From the NCBI RefSeq assembly GCF_000382205.1, contig NZ_KB907787.1, positions 907,176-971,175 on the forward strand: a stretch of DNA of 64,000 bases, written 5' to 3'. This document shows, piece after piece, positions 1-8,610 of the stretch; the stretch's first letter is position 1, and every line of letters begins with the position of its first letter. A model generated the notes under the pieces. It did not search any database and was not told where the DNA came from. It worked only from the letters and a program-made list of their open reading frames with translations. This DNA is from Dyadobacter beijingensis DSM 21582. GTDB lineage: Bacteria > Bacteroidota > Bacteroidia > Cytophagales > Spirosomataceae. Both the position numbers and the translations under genes were made by a program.

Positions 1-12
1 ATGAGTGAATGA

Positions 13-65
13 GTGAATGTGCCGCCGTGGAACGGTGAATGTGCCGCCGTGGAACGGTGAATGTG
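13..65. repeat. 22-bp tandem repeat, about 2.4 copies
   Basis: Two identical 22-bp units stand at 13-34 and 35-56, followed by a 9-bp partial third copy. Each unit runs from GTGAATGTGCC to GCCGTGGAACG. The repeat is non-coding and its function is unknown. The rest of 66-344 shows no gene; it holds a candidate promoter at 179-213 and an ATTCA-rich stretch around 290-335. Confidence 0.85.
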
Positions 66-178
66 TGCGTAAGTAGTAAAGTCAGGTGTTAGTCAGGCAT
101 TGTAAGTAAATGTCGGGTATTGTCAATTAGGCATAGTTGTGTGACCCGGTCGCCGGAGCGAAGCGTGAGTTTTGATTC

Positions 179-213
179 TTTGAGATGACTTTTCAAGTGA
201 ATCACTAACTTTG
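179..213 (+). promoter_or_regulatory. Candidate promoter for the YqeY-cvpA pair
   Basis: TTTG at 179-182 and TAACTTTG at 206-213 are separated by 23 bp. This fits the Bacteroidota pattern (TTTG, about 19-23 bp, TAnnTTTG). It would leave a leader of about 125 nt before the first gene. The -7 box is a perfect match; the spacing is at the long end. Confidence 0.45.
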
Positions 214-344
214 CCGGTCTGTTACAAATTTAGCATTTGAGTACTTAAAAACACTTTTGAAGCTAATTTTTGACCAAAATCAATGCAATTCGCTCATTCA
301 GTCATTCAAAATTGATCGATTCAATCATTCAACATTAAAGTAAC

Positions 345-794
345 ATGTCCCTAAAAACCCAAGTAGAATCCGGCATCAAGGACGCGATGCGTGCTAAGGA
401 CCAGGATACATTGCGTGCATTGCGCGCGATCAAGTCATTGATTTTGCTGGAAGAAACCAAAGGCGGCGCGAGCGGAGAACTTTCATCCGAGGACGAGTTG
501 AAGCTTCTGACCAAAGCCGCCAAGCAGCGCCGCGAGTCTGCCGATATTTATAAAACACAAGGCCGCGCCGACTTGCTCGAAAAAGAAGAAGCGGAACTGG
601 CCGTGATTGAGCAGTTTTTGCCTAAGCAGCTGACCGAAGACGAAGTAAAAGCCAAATTGCAGGAAATCATCGCCCGCGTGGGCGCATCCGGGCCTTCGGA
701 TATGGGCAAGGTCATGGGCGTCGCTACCAAAGAACTGGCCGGCCAGGCCGAAGGAAGGGTTGTTTCCACATTGGTGAAGGCATTGCTCGCATGA
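345..794 (+). CDS. GatB/YqeY domain-containing protein
   Basis: This 149-residue protein matches the YqeY family in length and sequence. It starts MSLKTQVESG and has a charged helical first part (residues 1-95, with the run SLILLEETKGG) and a smaller helical C-terminal part (97-149, with GPSDMGKVMGV). The C-terminal fold resembles the tail domain of GatB, the Glu/Asp-tRNA amidotransferase subunit that contacts tRNA. The role of free-standing YqeY proteins is unsettled; tRNA-linked activity is a family-level guess. It is followed by cvpA with an ATGA overlap, so the two are probably translated together. Confidence 0.9.
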   Translation: MSLKTQVESGIKDAMRAKDQDTLRALRAIKSLILLEETKGGASGELSSEDELKLLTKAAKQRRESADIYKTQGRADLLEKEEAELAVIEQFLPKQLTEDEVKAKLQEIIARVGASGPSDMGKVMGVATKELAGQAEGRVVSTLVKALLA

Positions 795-1324
795 AATTAC
801 TGGATGTGCTCATCCTCCTTCCCTTGCTTTGGGGCGCATTACATGGTTACCGCAAAGGCCTGCTGATCGAGATCATCGGGATTCTGGGCATGGTGGTAGC
901 CATGGTTTTGGGTTTCAAATTTCTGGGGTTGGGGATGGAGGTCCTCACGCCGTATTTCAGCGAGGGCGTCGCACGGAAAATCCTGCCTTATGTAGGTTTT
1001 TCGGCGATCTTCTTTCCTACTATTTTTTTGTTGAACCAATTCGGCTACACCATCCGGCGGTCGCTGCGGTACTCCATACTCGGTACTTTCGACAGTTTTG
1101 CCGGCGCGATGGTGGGCGTTTTTACCTGGGTTTTCGGGATCAGCGTGTTCTTCTGGCTGGTCGATGCGATCGGCGTGAAAATACCCGCACACCGCACCGA
1201 AGACACTTATCTCTACCCGCTCGTGGTGCCCGTAGCGCCTACGGTGATCACCAAAGGACTGTCGCTCATGCCCAAAGGCACCGACATTATCCGCGAATGG
1301 AAACGCGATTACCTCGAAGATTGA
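791..1324 (+). CDS. CvpA family membrane protein
   Basis: This is a 177-residue inner-membrane protein with about four hydrophobic segments (roughly residues 4-20, 25-48, 66-85 and 100-130). The start MKLLDVLILL and the GYRKGLL motif after the first helix are typical of CvpA/colicin V production proteins. Family members affect colicin V export, envelope stability or biofilm formation; the molecular mechanism is unclear. Its start codon overlaps the YqeY stop codon (ATGA), which indicates one operon. The C-terminal 45 residues are soluble. Confidence 0.85.
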   Translation: MKLLDVLILLPLLWGALHGYRKGLLIEIIGILGMVVAMVLGFKFLGLGMEVLTPYFSEGVARKILPYVGFSAIFFPTIFLLNQFGYTIRRSLRYSILGTFDSFAGAMVGVFTWVFGISVFFWLVDAIGVKIPAHRTEDTYLYPLVVPVAPTVITKGLSLMPKGTDIIREWKRDYLED

Positions 1325-1370
1325 ACTTTCGAATTTTCCTCCGGGTTAAGCTTTCATCATTGACATTCAG

Positions 1371-1378
1371 TACCTTTG
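1371..1378 (+). promoter_or_regulatory. -7 promoter element upstream of rlmN
   Basis: TACCTTTG is a perfect TAnnTTTG box, 50 bp before the rlmN start. No convincing -33 TTG is placed at the right distance. Confidence 0.45.
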
Positions 1379-1428
1379 CAGAAAATTACAGTTGAATGCC
1401 CTGTGTGTTTGACAGATTATAGCAGAAA

Positions 1429-2481
1429 ATGACCACGATACAGCAAAAGCAGGACATCCGTAAACTCAACGTCGACCAGATCAAAACCTGGATGACCGAA
1501 CGCGGGGAGAAGGCTTTCAGGGCAAAACAGATATATGAATGGATCTGGAAAAAATCGGCCCATTCTTTCGAGGAAATGACCAACCTCTCTCTGGCCACGC
1601 GCCAGCTGATGAACGAGCATTTCGTCATCCATTCACTCGAAGTCGCTAAAAAGCAGCATAGCAACGACGGTACGATCAAATCCGCATTCAAACTTTTTGA
1701 TGGTAACCTCGTGGAAGGCGTGCTCATACCCGCCGCCGACCGCATGACCGCCTGCGTGAGCAGCCAGGTTGGGTGCTCGCTCACGTGCAAGTTCTGCGCG
1801 ACGGGCTACATGGACCGCAAGCGCAACCTCGAAGCCGGCGAAATTTACGACCAGGTAGTAGCCATCGCGCGGCAGGCCGAGGCGACTTTCAATGCCCCAT
1901 TGACCAATATCGTGTACATGGGCATGGGCGAGCCGCTGCTGAATTATGCCAATGTCCTTCAATCGATCGAATACATCACCTCGCCGGAAGGGCTCAATAT
2001 GTCGCCCAAACGCATTACCGTTTCGACTGCCGGCATTGCGAAGATGATCAAGAAGCTGGCGGACGATGAAGTACGGTTCAGGCTGGCATTGTCGCTGCAC
2101 GCGGCGAACGACGAAAAGCGGAACCAGATCATGCCGATCAACGAGTCGAACTCGCTCGATAACCTGGCCGAAGCATTGAACTATTTTTATAAGAAAACCG
2201 GCAACCGCATTACATTCGAGTACATTGTCTTCAACAACTTCAATGATACTTTGCAGGATGCCAGGGAGCTGTGGGAATTTTGCAAGCGCGTTCCGGCCCG
2301 TGTAAACATTATTGAATACAACCCGATCGCGGAGGCTGACTTCAAAAATACCGAGGCCGACCGGCTGGATAAATTTGCCGCTTTCCTGGAAGACAGAGGG
2401 GTTTCGGTGCATGTGAGAAGGAGCAGGGGCAAGGATATCGACGCCGCTTGCGGGCAGCTGGCTAACAAAGAAACAAACTGA
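1429..2481 (+). CDS. rlmN: 23S rRNA (adenine(2503)-C(2))-methyltransferase RlmN
   Basis: This radical-SAM enzyme methylates C2 of A2503 in 23S rRNA (and A37 of some tRNAs), which tunes the peptidyl-transferase centre. The 350-residue length fits. The 4Fe-4S cluster motif C-x3-C-x2-C lies at Cys116, Cys120 and Cys123 (GCSLTCKFCATG). The C-terminal Cys341 in AACGQL is the likely partner in the methyl-cysteine/disulphide mechanism. The SAM-binding GMGEPLLN motif follows. It appears to be a single gene with its own -7 box at 1371. Confidence 0.96.
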   Translation: MTTIQQKQDIRKLNVDQIKTWMTERGEKAFRAKQIYEWIWKKSAHSFEEMTNLSLATRQLMNEHFVIHSLEVAKKQHSNDGTIKSAFKLFDGNLVEGVLIPAADRMTACVSSQVGCSLTCKFCATGYMDRKRNLEAGEIYDQVVAIARQAEATFNAPLTNIVYMGMGEPLLNYANVLQSIEYITSPEGLNMSPKRITVSTAGIAKMIKKLADDEVRFRLALSLHAANDEKRNQIMPINESNSLDNLAEALNYFYKKTGNRITFEYIVFNNFNDTLQDARELWEFCKRVPARVNIIEYNPIAEADFKNTEADRLDKFAAFLEDRGVSVHVRRSRGKDIDAACGQLANKETN

Positions 2482-2510
2482 GATAAGGCCGACTTAACAA
2501 TTTCTTAACA

Positions 2511-2538
2511 TTGGGTCGGTCGTTTATAACTAGTTTTG
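2511..2538 (+). promoter_or_regulatory. Promoter of the phosphate transporter gene
   Basis: TTG at 2511-2513, a 17-bp spacer, then TAGTTTTG at 2531-2538, a perfect TAnnTTTG box. The leader to the ATG at 2569 would be about 25 nt. Confidence 0.6.
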
Positions 2539-2568
2539 CGTCAATAATTCAACCTATCAACTTCTTTT

Positions 2569-3990
2569 ATGTTTGGTCTTGAAACCGACATTTTCCTCCT
2601 CCTCGCGTTTAGTATTTTAGCGGCCTGCGCATTCGAATTTGTCAACGGTTTTCACGATACCGCCAATGCGGTGGCAACGGTGATTTACACCAATTCACTG
2701 AAACCGAATGTGGCGGTCATATGGTCGGGTTTTATGAACTTTTGTGGCGTATTCTTCGGAGGGATAGCCGTTGCAATGGGGATTGTGAACCTGCTTCCCG
2801 TGGAGCTGCTCATTGACCAGAACGTCTACCACAGTGCGGCGATGGTGTTTGCGCTGCTTTTCAGCGCCATTATCTGGAACCTGGGTACCTGGTACTTCGG
2901 CTTGCCGAGTTCCAGCTCGCATACGCTCATCGGGTCCATCCTCGGCGTAGGTCTTGCTTTTACATTAATGCCTGAAAATACCCAGGGAACGGGCGTGAAC
3001 TGGTCCAAAGCGGAAGAACTCTTCATGTCGCTGCTCAGCTCGCCAATCTTCGGTTTTGCATTGGCGATCATTATCATGTTCATATTGAGAAGGTCGCTTT
3101 CCAAGCCGCTTCGCGAAGTGGTTTTCAGCGAGCCTAAAAAGAATGAAGCGCCACCGATCTGGATCCGCGCCATTCTGATCACCACTTGTACGTTGGTGAG
3201 CTTTTTCCACGGTTCCAACGACGGCCAGAAGGGCGTCGGCCTGGTAATGCTCATTCTGATCGGTATCGTCCCTGCGCATTTTGCATTGGATAATTCGAAA
3301 GATCCTATCGGTATGAAGACCGACCTCATCGGCATCGAGCAAGCCGTAGGCCGCATCGATACGACGCGCCTTTCGATTACGGACCGCAGCCATTTGTCGA
3401 CCGTCAAAACAGAACTGACGCATTTGCAGGCGCAGATCAACCACCCGATGCCGGAGCACCGTCTTCCAAAAGAAGAAAGAATGGAAGCACGCCGCTCGCT
3501 TTTGCTCGTGAGCCGCAATATCAAAACGATTCTCGACAATGGCCAGGCTAACCTGAATGCTACTGATCTTGCGTTCCTGAAAAAACAATCCGGCAGCGAG
3601 CACGGCATCAGAAGATACACCGATTACGCGCCGGACTGGGTAATCCTTATGATCTCACTCTCCCTCGGCCTTGGAACAATGGTAGGCTGGAAGCGTATCG
3701 TGGTGACGATCGGCGAGAAGATCGGTAAGCAGCATTTGACTTACGCACAAGGTGCTTCCGCTGAATTGGTAGCGGCGAGTACGATCGGGGTGTCCTCTTA
3801 TATGGGACTTCCGGTGAGTACGACGCACGTACTTTCCTCGGGTATCGCGGGGTCGATGGTAGCGAGCAAGGGTGTGAAGAACCTGCAAGGCGGTACGATC
3901 CGTAACATCGTGATTGCGTGGGTACTGACCCTCCCGGTGAGCATGCTGCTATCGGGTACGCTATACGCATTCTTCCGCTGGATATTCTAA
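2569..3990 (+). CDS. Inorganic phosphate transporter, PiT family
   Basis: This 473-residue integral membrane protein of the PHO4/PiT family carries out low-affinity phosphate (metal-phosphate) uptake driven by cations. The two family signature halves are present: EFVNGFHDTANAVATVIYT near residues 23-41 and SSYMGLPVSTTHVLSSG near 405-422. A third conserved stretch, FFHGSNDGQKG, lies near 209-219. About ten membrane helices are split by a soluble loop around residues 240-345. It is monocistronic, with its own promoter and a strong terminator. There is no adjacent PhoU-like DUF47 gene, which often accompanies Pit genes. Confidence 0.95.
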   Translation: MFGLETDIFLLLAFSILAACAFEFVNGFHDTANAVATVIYTNSLKPNVAVIWSGFMNFCGVFFGGIAVAMGIVNLLPVELLIDQNVYHSAAMVFALLFSAIIWNLGTWYFGLPSSSSHTLIGSILGVGLAFTLMPENTQGTGVNWSKAEELFMSLLSSPIFGFALAIIIMFILRRSLSKPLREVVFSEPKKNEAPPIWIRAILITTCTLVSFFHGSNDGQKGVGLVMLILIGIVPAHFALDNSKDPIGMKTDLIGIEQAVGRIDTTRLSITDRSHLSTVKTELTHLQAQINHPMPEHRLPKEERMEARRSLLLVSRNIKTILDNGQANLNATDLAFLKKQSGSEHGIRRYTDYAPDWVILMISLSLGLGTMVGWKRIVVTIGEKIGKQHLTYAQGASAELVAASTIGVSSYMGLPVSTTHVLSSGIAGSMVASKGVKNLQGGTIRNIVIAWVLTLPVSMLLSGTLYAFFRWIF

Positions 3991-4013
3991 AAGACCTTAT
4001 TTTACATGGATAA

Positions 4014-4050
4014 AAAGCCGTCGGGACCGTTCCCGGCGGCTTTCGTTTTT
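4014..4050 (+). terminator. Intrinsic terminator after the phosphate transporter
   Basis: The stem AAAGCCGTCGGGA pairs with TCCCGGCGGCTTT (13 bp with one G-T pair) around a 4-nt loop, followed by CGTTTTT. Confidence 0.85.
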
Positions 4051-4070
4051 GTGGTGGGGCCGCACTTTCT

Positions 4071-4102
4071 TTGCTTTGCATTGGTTTAATATCGTAAATT
4101 CG
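4071..4102 (+). promoter_or_regulatory. Possible promoter for nadA-nadB
   Basis: TTG at 4071-4073, a 21-bp spacer and TAAATTCG at 4095-4102. The -7 box has one mismatch to TAnnTTTG. It would give a leader of about 40 nt to the ATG at 4146. Confidence 0.35.
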
Positions 4103-4145
4103 GCATGGATTTTTGATAGTACTTAAAAGCCAATTATTCACCATA

Positions 4146-5141
4146 ATGACTACAATTGAAGCGCAGGTAAACCGCTACGGATATGTGACGGAAGCAATTG
4201 CGGAAGATATCGATCTCGTTGCGGAGATCAACCGCTTGAAAAAAGAAAAGAACGCGGTGATCCTCGCGCACTACTACGTGGATGCGGAAATCCAGGACCT
4301 GGCCGACTATATCGGCGACAGCCTCGGGCTTTCACAGCAGGCCGCGGCGACGGATGCGGACATGATCGTGTTCTGCGGCGTGCATTTCATGGGCGAGACC
4401 GCCAAGGTGCTGAGCCCGCAGAAAAAGGTAGTGATCCCCGATCTGAATGCAGGCTGCTCGCTGGCGGACTCGGCCCCGGCCGATAAGTTTGCGGCTTTCA
4501 AAGCGCAGTATCCGGACCATATCGTGATCAGCTATATTAACTGCTCGGCGGAGATCAAAGCATTGACCGACATCGTTTGTACTTCTTCGAATGCATTGCA
4601 GATTGTGGAAAGCCTGCCGAAGGATCAGAAGATCATCTTCGCGCCGGATGCGAACCTGGGCCGTTACGTAGCCCATAAAACCGGCCGCGACATGGTGCTG
4701 TGGGATGGTGCCTGCATTGTGCATATCGACATTTCAAGGGAAAAACTGGCACAATTGCGCGAGGAGCACCCCGACGCATTGCTCATCGCCCACCCGGAAT
4801 GCAAGGAGGATATTCTGAAACAGGCCGATTTCGTGAGCTCCACGACCGGGCTGTTGAAATTTGTCAAAGACTCGCCGCACGAGAAATTTATCGTAGCTAC
4901 CGAGGCGGGTATTTTGCATAAAATGAAACAATCGGTGCCGGACAAAAAGCTGATCCCCGCGCCGGGATCGGATAACAACACCTGCGCGTGCTCCGAATGC
5001 CCGTATATGAAAATGAATACGCTCGAAAAGGTATATAATGCGCTGTATTACGAGCAGCCGGAGATTTTTGTACCCGAGGACATCCGCCTGAAAGCTTATG
5101 ATTCCGTGGCACGTATGCTGGAACTGAGCAAAGGCATCTGA
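4146..5141 (+). CDS. nadA: Quinolinate synthase NadA
   Basis: NadA condenses iminoaspartate with dihydroxyacetone phosphate to give quinolinate in de novo NAD synthesis, using a 4Fe-4S cluster. The three cluster cysteines are visible in [20 protein letters not shown] and the C-terminal CACSECPYM region. I chose the ATG at 4146 ([10 protein letters not shown], 331 residues) over a TTG 33 bp upstream, because the upstream extension resembles leader sequence. nadB follows 30 bp downstream, so the two form an operon; no nadC is present here. Confidence 0.95.
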   Translation: MTTIEAQVNRYGYVTEAIAEDIDLVAEINRLKKEKNAVILAHYYVDAEIQDLADYIGDSLGLSQQAAATDADMIVFCGVHFMGETAKVLSPQKKVVIPDLNAGCSLADSAPADKFAAFKAQYPDHIVISYINCSAEIKALTDIVCTSSNALQIVESLPKDQKIIFAPDANLGRYVAHKTGRDMVLWDGACIVHIDISREKLAQLREEHPDALLIAHPECKEDILKQADFVSSTTGLLKFVKDSPHEKFIVATEAGILHKMKQSVPDKKLIPAPGSDNNTCACSECPYMKMNTLEKVYNALYYEQPEIFVPEDIRLKAYDSVARMLELSKGI

Positions 5142-5171
5142 CACCCGATATAAAACCCTATTCCTGAAATT

Positions 5172-6746
5172 ATGCCCCAGTTTGATTTTCTGATTATCGG
5201 TTCGGGAATTGCCGGACTTAGCTACGCAGCCAAATTAGCCCGCCATTTCGATGAACTGAAACAGGAAGTGTCCATCGCCGTGATCACCAAGGTCCAGGCC
5301 GATGAAACCAATACCAAATATGCCCAGGGCGGCATCGCGGTCGTCTGGGCCGAATCCGATTCGTTTGAAAAGCATATTCAGGACACGATGGACGCGGGGG
5401 ACGAGGTCAATAAGCGGCATATCGTCGAAATCGTCGTGCGGGAGGCGCCGGAGCGCATCCAGGAGCTGATCGACTACGGGACACGTTTCGATAAGGAAAA
5501 GGGCGGGGAATACGATCTCGCAAAAGAAGGCGGGCATTCCGATCACCGCATTCTGCATTTCAAGGACATTACCGGGGCGGAGATCGAGCGGGCATTGCTT
5601 GAAGAGGTCAACCGGCACAAGAGCATCCAGATTTTCACGCATTACTACGCAGTGGAGCTCATCACGCAGCACCATTTGGGCGAAACCGTTTACCGCTACC
5701 GCGAGGATATCAAATGCTTCGGGGCCTATGTGCTCAACCGGCAGACTGGCGAGGTGGAGAAGTTTTTAGCCAAAACCACACTGCTCGCCACCGGCGGTAT
5801 CGGGAACATCTACCAAAGCACCACCAACCCGACCATCGCGACCGGCGACGGCATCGCCATGGCCTATCGCGCCAAAGGCATTTGCGATAATATGGAATTT
5901 ATCCAGTTCCACCCGACGAGCTTCTACGAGCCGGGCCAGAAGCCTTCGTTCCTGATTTCGGAAGCCGTGCGCGGTTTTGGGGGTATATTAAAAAGAGCGG
6001 ACGGGAGTACCTTCATGGAGAATTACGACGCGCGCCTGTCACTGGCCCCCCGTGATATCGTGGCCCGGGCCATCGACTCCGAAATGAAGAAAAACGGGGT
6101 GGACCACGTGTACCTCGATGTCCGGCATCTCGACTACGAAAAGTTTTTGGAACATTTCCCCAATATCACCGAATACTGTCTCCAACAAGGCATCGATGTA
6201 CGAAAGGACATGATCCCCGTCGTGCCCGCGCAGCATTATATGTGCGGGGGCGTAAGGGTGAATGAATGGGGCAAGACAAATATCGAATTTCTGTACGCGG
6301 TAGGGGAATGCTCCTGCACGGGCTTGCACGGCTCCAACCGCCTGGCCTCGAACTCCCTGCTCGAAGCGGTGGTGTTCGGGCACCGCGCCTATGAAAGCAC
6401 CATCGAGCATTTCGAAAATGCGGTAATGCCGCTGAATATCCCCGAATGGGACGACTCGGGTACCACGCACCCGGAAGAGCAGGTACTCGTAACCGAAATG
6501 ACCCGCGAACTGAACAGCATCATGTCCAACTACGTGGGCATCGTCCGCACCGACCGCCGTCTGAAACGCGCCTATGACCGCCTCGAACTGCTGCACCAGG
6601 AGCACGAGGATCTGTACCGCGAATCGAAGGTGTCGGTAGCGATATGCGAGCTGCGCAATATGATCTCGGTTTCATACCTGATCATCAAAATGGCGATGGC
6701 CCGACGTGAGAACATCGGGCTGCATTACAATGCCGACCACGTGTAA
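5172..6746 (+). CDS. nadB: L-aspartate oxidase NadB
   Basis: This FAD enzyme oxidises L-aspartate to iminoaspartate, the substrate of NadA encoded just upstream. The 524 residues include the N-terminal dinucleotide-binding motif IIGSGIAGLSYAAKLA (residues 7-22), the family stretch NTKYAQGGIAVV, the substrate-site HPTSFY and the flavin-binding ASNSLLEAVVFG. The C-terminal helical domain (about 415-524) is complete. It converges with the minus-strand haloperoxidase-like gene with a gap of only 2 bp and no evident terminator. Confidence 0.95.
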   Translation: MPQFDFLIIGSGIAGLSYAAKLARHFDELKQEVSIAVITKVQADETNTKYAQGGIAVVWAESDSFEKHIQDTMDAGDEVNKRHIVEIVVREAPERIQELIDYGTRFDKEKGGEYDLAKEGGHSDHRILHFKDITGAEIERALLEEVNRHKSIQIFTHYYAVELITQHHLGETVYRYREDIKCFGAYVLNRQTGEVEKFLAKTTLLATGGIGNIYQSTTNPTIATGDGIAMAYRAKGICDNMEFIQFHPTSFYEPGQKPSFLISEAVRGFGGILKRADGSTFMENYDARLSLAPRDIVARAIDSEMKKNGVDHVYLDVRHLDYEKFLEHFPNITEYCLQQGIDVRKDMIPVVPAQHYMCGGVRVNEWGKTNIEFLYAVGECSCTGLHGSNRLASNSLLEAVVFGHRAYESTIEHFENAVMPLNIPEWDDSGTTHPEEQVLVTEMTRELNSIMSNYVGIVRTDRRLKRAYDRLELLHQEHEDLYRESKVSVAICELRNMISVSYLIIKMAMARRENIGLHYNADHV

Positions 6747-6748
6747 TT

Positions 6749-8107
6749 TCAGGGTTTCGGGCTTTGGGCGAGCACATTCCTGCTTCGGCGGGTAACCGCC
6801 TTCCGCCATACATTTTCACCCACTTTCTGGCCCAAATGCGTGCCTTCCTCCACGCCGTCGCGGTAGTGGATACCGCCGTATACCCGGCTGATGGACGCGT
6901 CCCAGTATGCTTCTTCAAACGATTTGAAGGATTTAATGCCGTGCCCGTACTTCTTCTCCGTGGTATCGGTGAACGCTACATTGCTTCCGATCAGATGCGT
7001 GAGCACCACACCGCAGGCGGCCGAAATGGAGCTGTGCCCGCTTACATATTCGGGAAATGCGGGTGTTTCCAGGAATGGGCGCCAGTTAGGGTCCCAGTTA
7101 TTATTGATCACTGTTTCAGGCCGGATGCGGACGGTGCGGTATTTCTCGTCCCAGCAGGCAATAAACGAATCGTAAATCGCCAGCGCGCCCAACGTATAGG
7201 CTTCTACCGACTGCATCAGGTCGAGTTTTTTGTCCGTTGATACCGTTCGTACGATCGCCATCCAGTGACCGGCGGGTGTCATTTTTTTATTGGCAAACAT
7301 TGCATGACCAACGACATTCGTCACAAAGGCATTGTCGTCCCAGAAATAGGCCGTGGCTTTCTGGTCGTCGGTCAGGTTTTTTCCCGTGTTATAGACTTCC
7401 ATCGCGAGCTCCATGAACTTGCTGTCTTTGGCGAGATCGTATTTGGCCGGCGGCGGGCAGCGGAATTGCGTCACCGAGTCGAGCGCAAACGTCCTAACGG
7501 TATTCCACATAGGTTCGCAGGCGTCCGCGTACGCAGGGGGCGTAGGCACCCAGGTACCTGGTTTATTGGTCACCGTATAGCGATAACCGCGTATCTCTTT
7601 ATAGTGGTCTTTGGCCGCATAAGCCATTATATGCTTCGCCACGGTGTCGCCGTATGCGATGGAGCGTTCATATACGTCCTCCGGAATACCCATGTCCTGG
7701 TATTTGGCAAAAAGGTCCTTTTCGTAGGTGTCCCACATGTTGCCGGAGAAAGTGAGCGTACGGGCCACCACGGTAAATGCCTTGACGCTCGCCAGCGGAA
7801 AACAGTAGGCGAGGGAGGTGTCCGGCCGCGGAGGTGATTTGAATTTAACAAGCTGATCTCCAAGTGATTGGTAGTCGGCATGGCCGGGCGCTAGTGCCTC
7901 GTAGGCAGCCAAAAACGAATAGCCGTAAATGCGGCTGGCCACCGGTGGTTTGAAAATATCGTGAATGATAACGTCGGTCAGGTAGGTGGCCGTTTCATGG
8001 AAAAGCTTCGGGTCGGCCGCCCTGGCATTGTACTCGTCCGGCGATGACTCTTTTTTACATCCGAAAACAAGCGGTAGAAACAAAAGGGAGAGTAAACGGA
8101 ACTTCAT
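6749..8107 (-). CDS. Vanadium-dependent haloperoxidase/PAP2-like lipoprotein (copy 1)
   Basis: This 452-residue exported lipoprotein has the signal MKFRLLSLLFLPLVFGC, with lipidation expected at Cys17. The C-terminal part carries the vanadate/phosphate pocket of the haloperoxidase-PAP2 superfamily: K-x6-RP in DEKYRTVRIRPE, GHS in YVSGHSS, and the SRVYGGIHYRDG motif with the catalytic His. Members either oxidise halides with peroxide or act as acid phosphatases; the sequence alone does not decide. It is a paralogue of the gene at 17222, sharing WDEKYR, RIRPET, PFPEY-like and YGGIH stretches. It is divergent from SusC across 503 bp. Confidence 0.85.
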   Translation of the reverse strand: MKFRLLSLLFLPLVFGCKKESSPDEYNARAADPKLFHETATYLTDVIIHDIFKPPVASRIYGYSFLAAYEALAPGHADYQSLGDQLVKFKSPPRPDTSLAYCFPLASVKAFTVVARTLTFSGNMWDTYEKDLFAKYQDMGIPEDVYERSIAYGDTVAKHIMAYAAKDHYKEIRGYRYTVTNKPGTWVPTPPAYADACEPMWNTVRTFALDSVTQFRCPPPAKYDLAKDSKFMELAMEVYNTGKNLTDDQKATAYFWDDNAFVTNVVGHAMFANKKMTPAGHWMAIVRTVSTDKKLDLMQSVEAYTLGALAIYDSFIACWDEKYRTVRIRPETVINNNWDPNWRPFLETPAFPEYVSGHSSISAACGVVLTHLIGSNVAFTDTTEKKYGHGIKSFKSFEEAYWDASISRVYGGIHYRDGVEEGTHLGQKVGENVWRKAVTRRSRNVLAQSPKP

Positions 8108-8325
8108 TCGATATGGATGGGAATTTGTAACTGAAATGCTCTACGAATATAGCAAGAAATAGGAATTCGGTGATAATTCTGTACAAAAGAGTGATCGTTT
8201 GTAACTTATATATCACCAAATGATAAAAAATGTTCGAAGGGTGCCATTATTTATTGTTATTTTTTAAGAATGCATATTCATTAACCGGGAAACCTTTTTT
8301 TTGTAAAAAAATTAATATCTTTTTG

Positions 8326-8383
8326 TACAATCAAACGAGTATATCACACCTAATGGTACTTCTTCTACAATCAAATGGAGTAT
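8326..8383. repeat. Direct repeat upstream of susC (candidate operator)
   Basis: TACAATCAAACGAGTAT at 8326-8342 recurs as TACAATCAAATGGAGTAT at 8366-8383, with one substitution and one inserted base, 40 bp apart. They lie in the 503-bp gap (8108-8610) between the divergent haloperoxidase and SusC genes. The gap holds no gene that I can see; an AT-rich stretch around 8290-8325 could contain a promoter. Confidence 0.55.
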
Positions 8384-8610
8384 CTGAATACAATTGTGTA
8401 TGATGTACACTGTTTGATCCTGAACTCTGATCGATGGAAGTAATCACCCTAACGCCTACCAAGTACCTATGTAAAGAATTCTCCAATCCACTCTTTTTTT
8501 TAAGCCGCCCGGACCGGATTTCACAAGAAATCACCGGCTGACTCTACGTTCCGTGCTTATACGGTTAAGCAAGCATTCTTACTACAACTTTTTAATCTAA
8601 CTATTAATCT

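Noticed and set aside
13..65. CRISPR-like repeats
   Set aside because: The units are directly tandem with no spacers and no cas genes are present.
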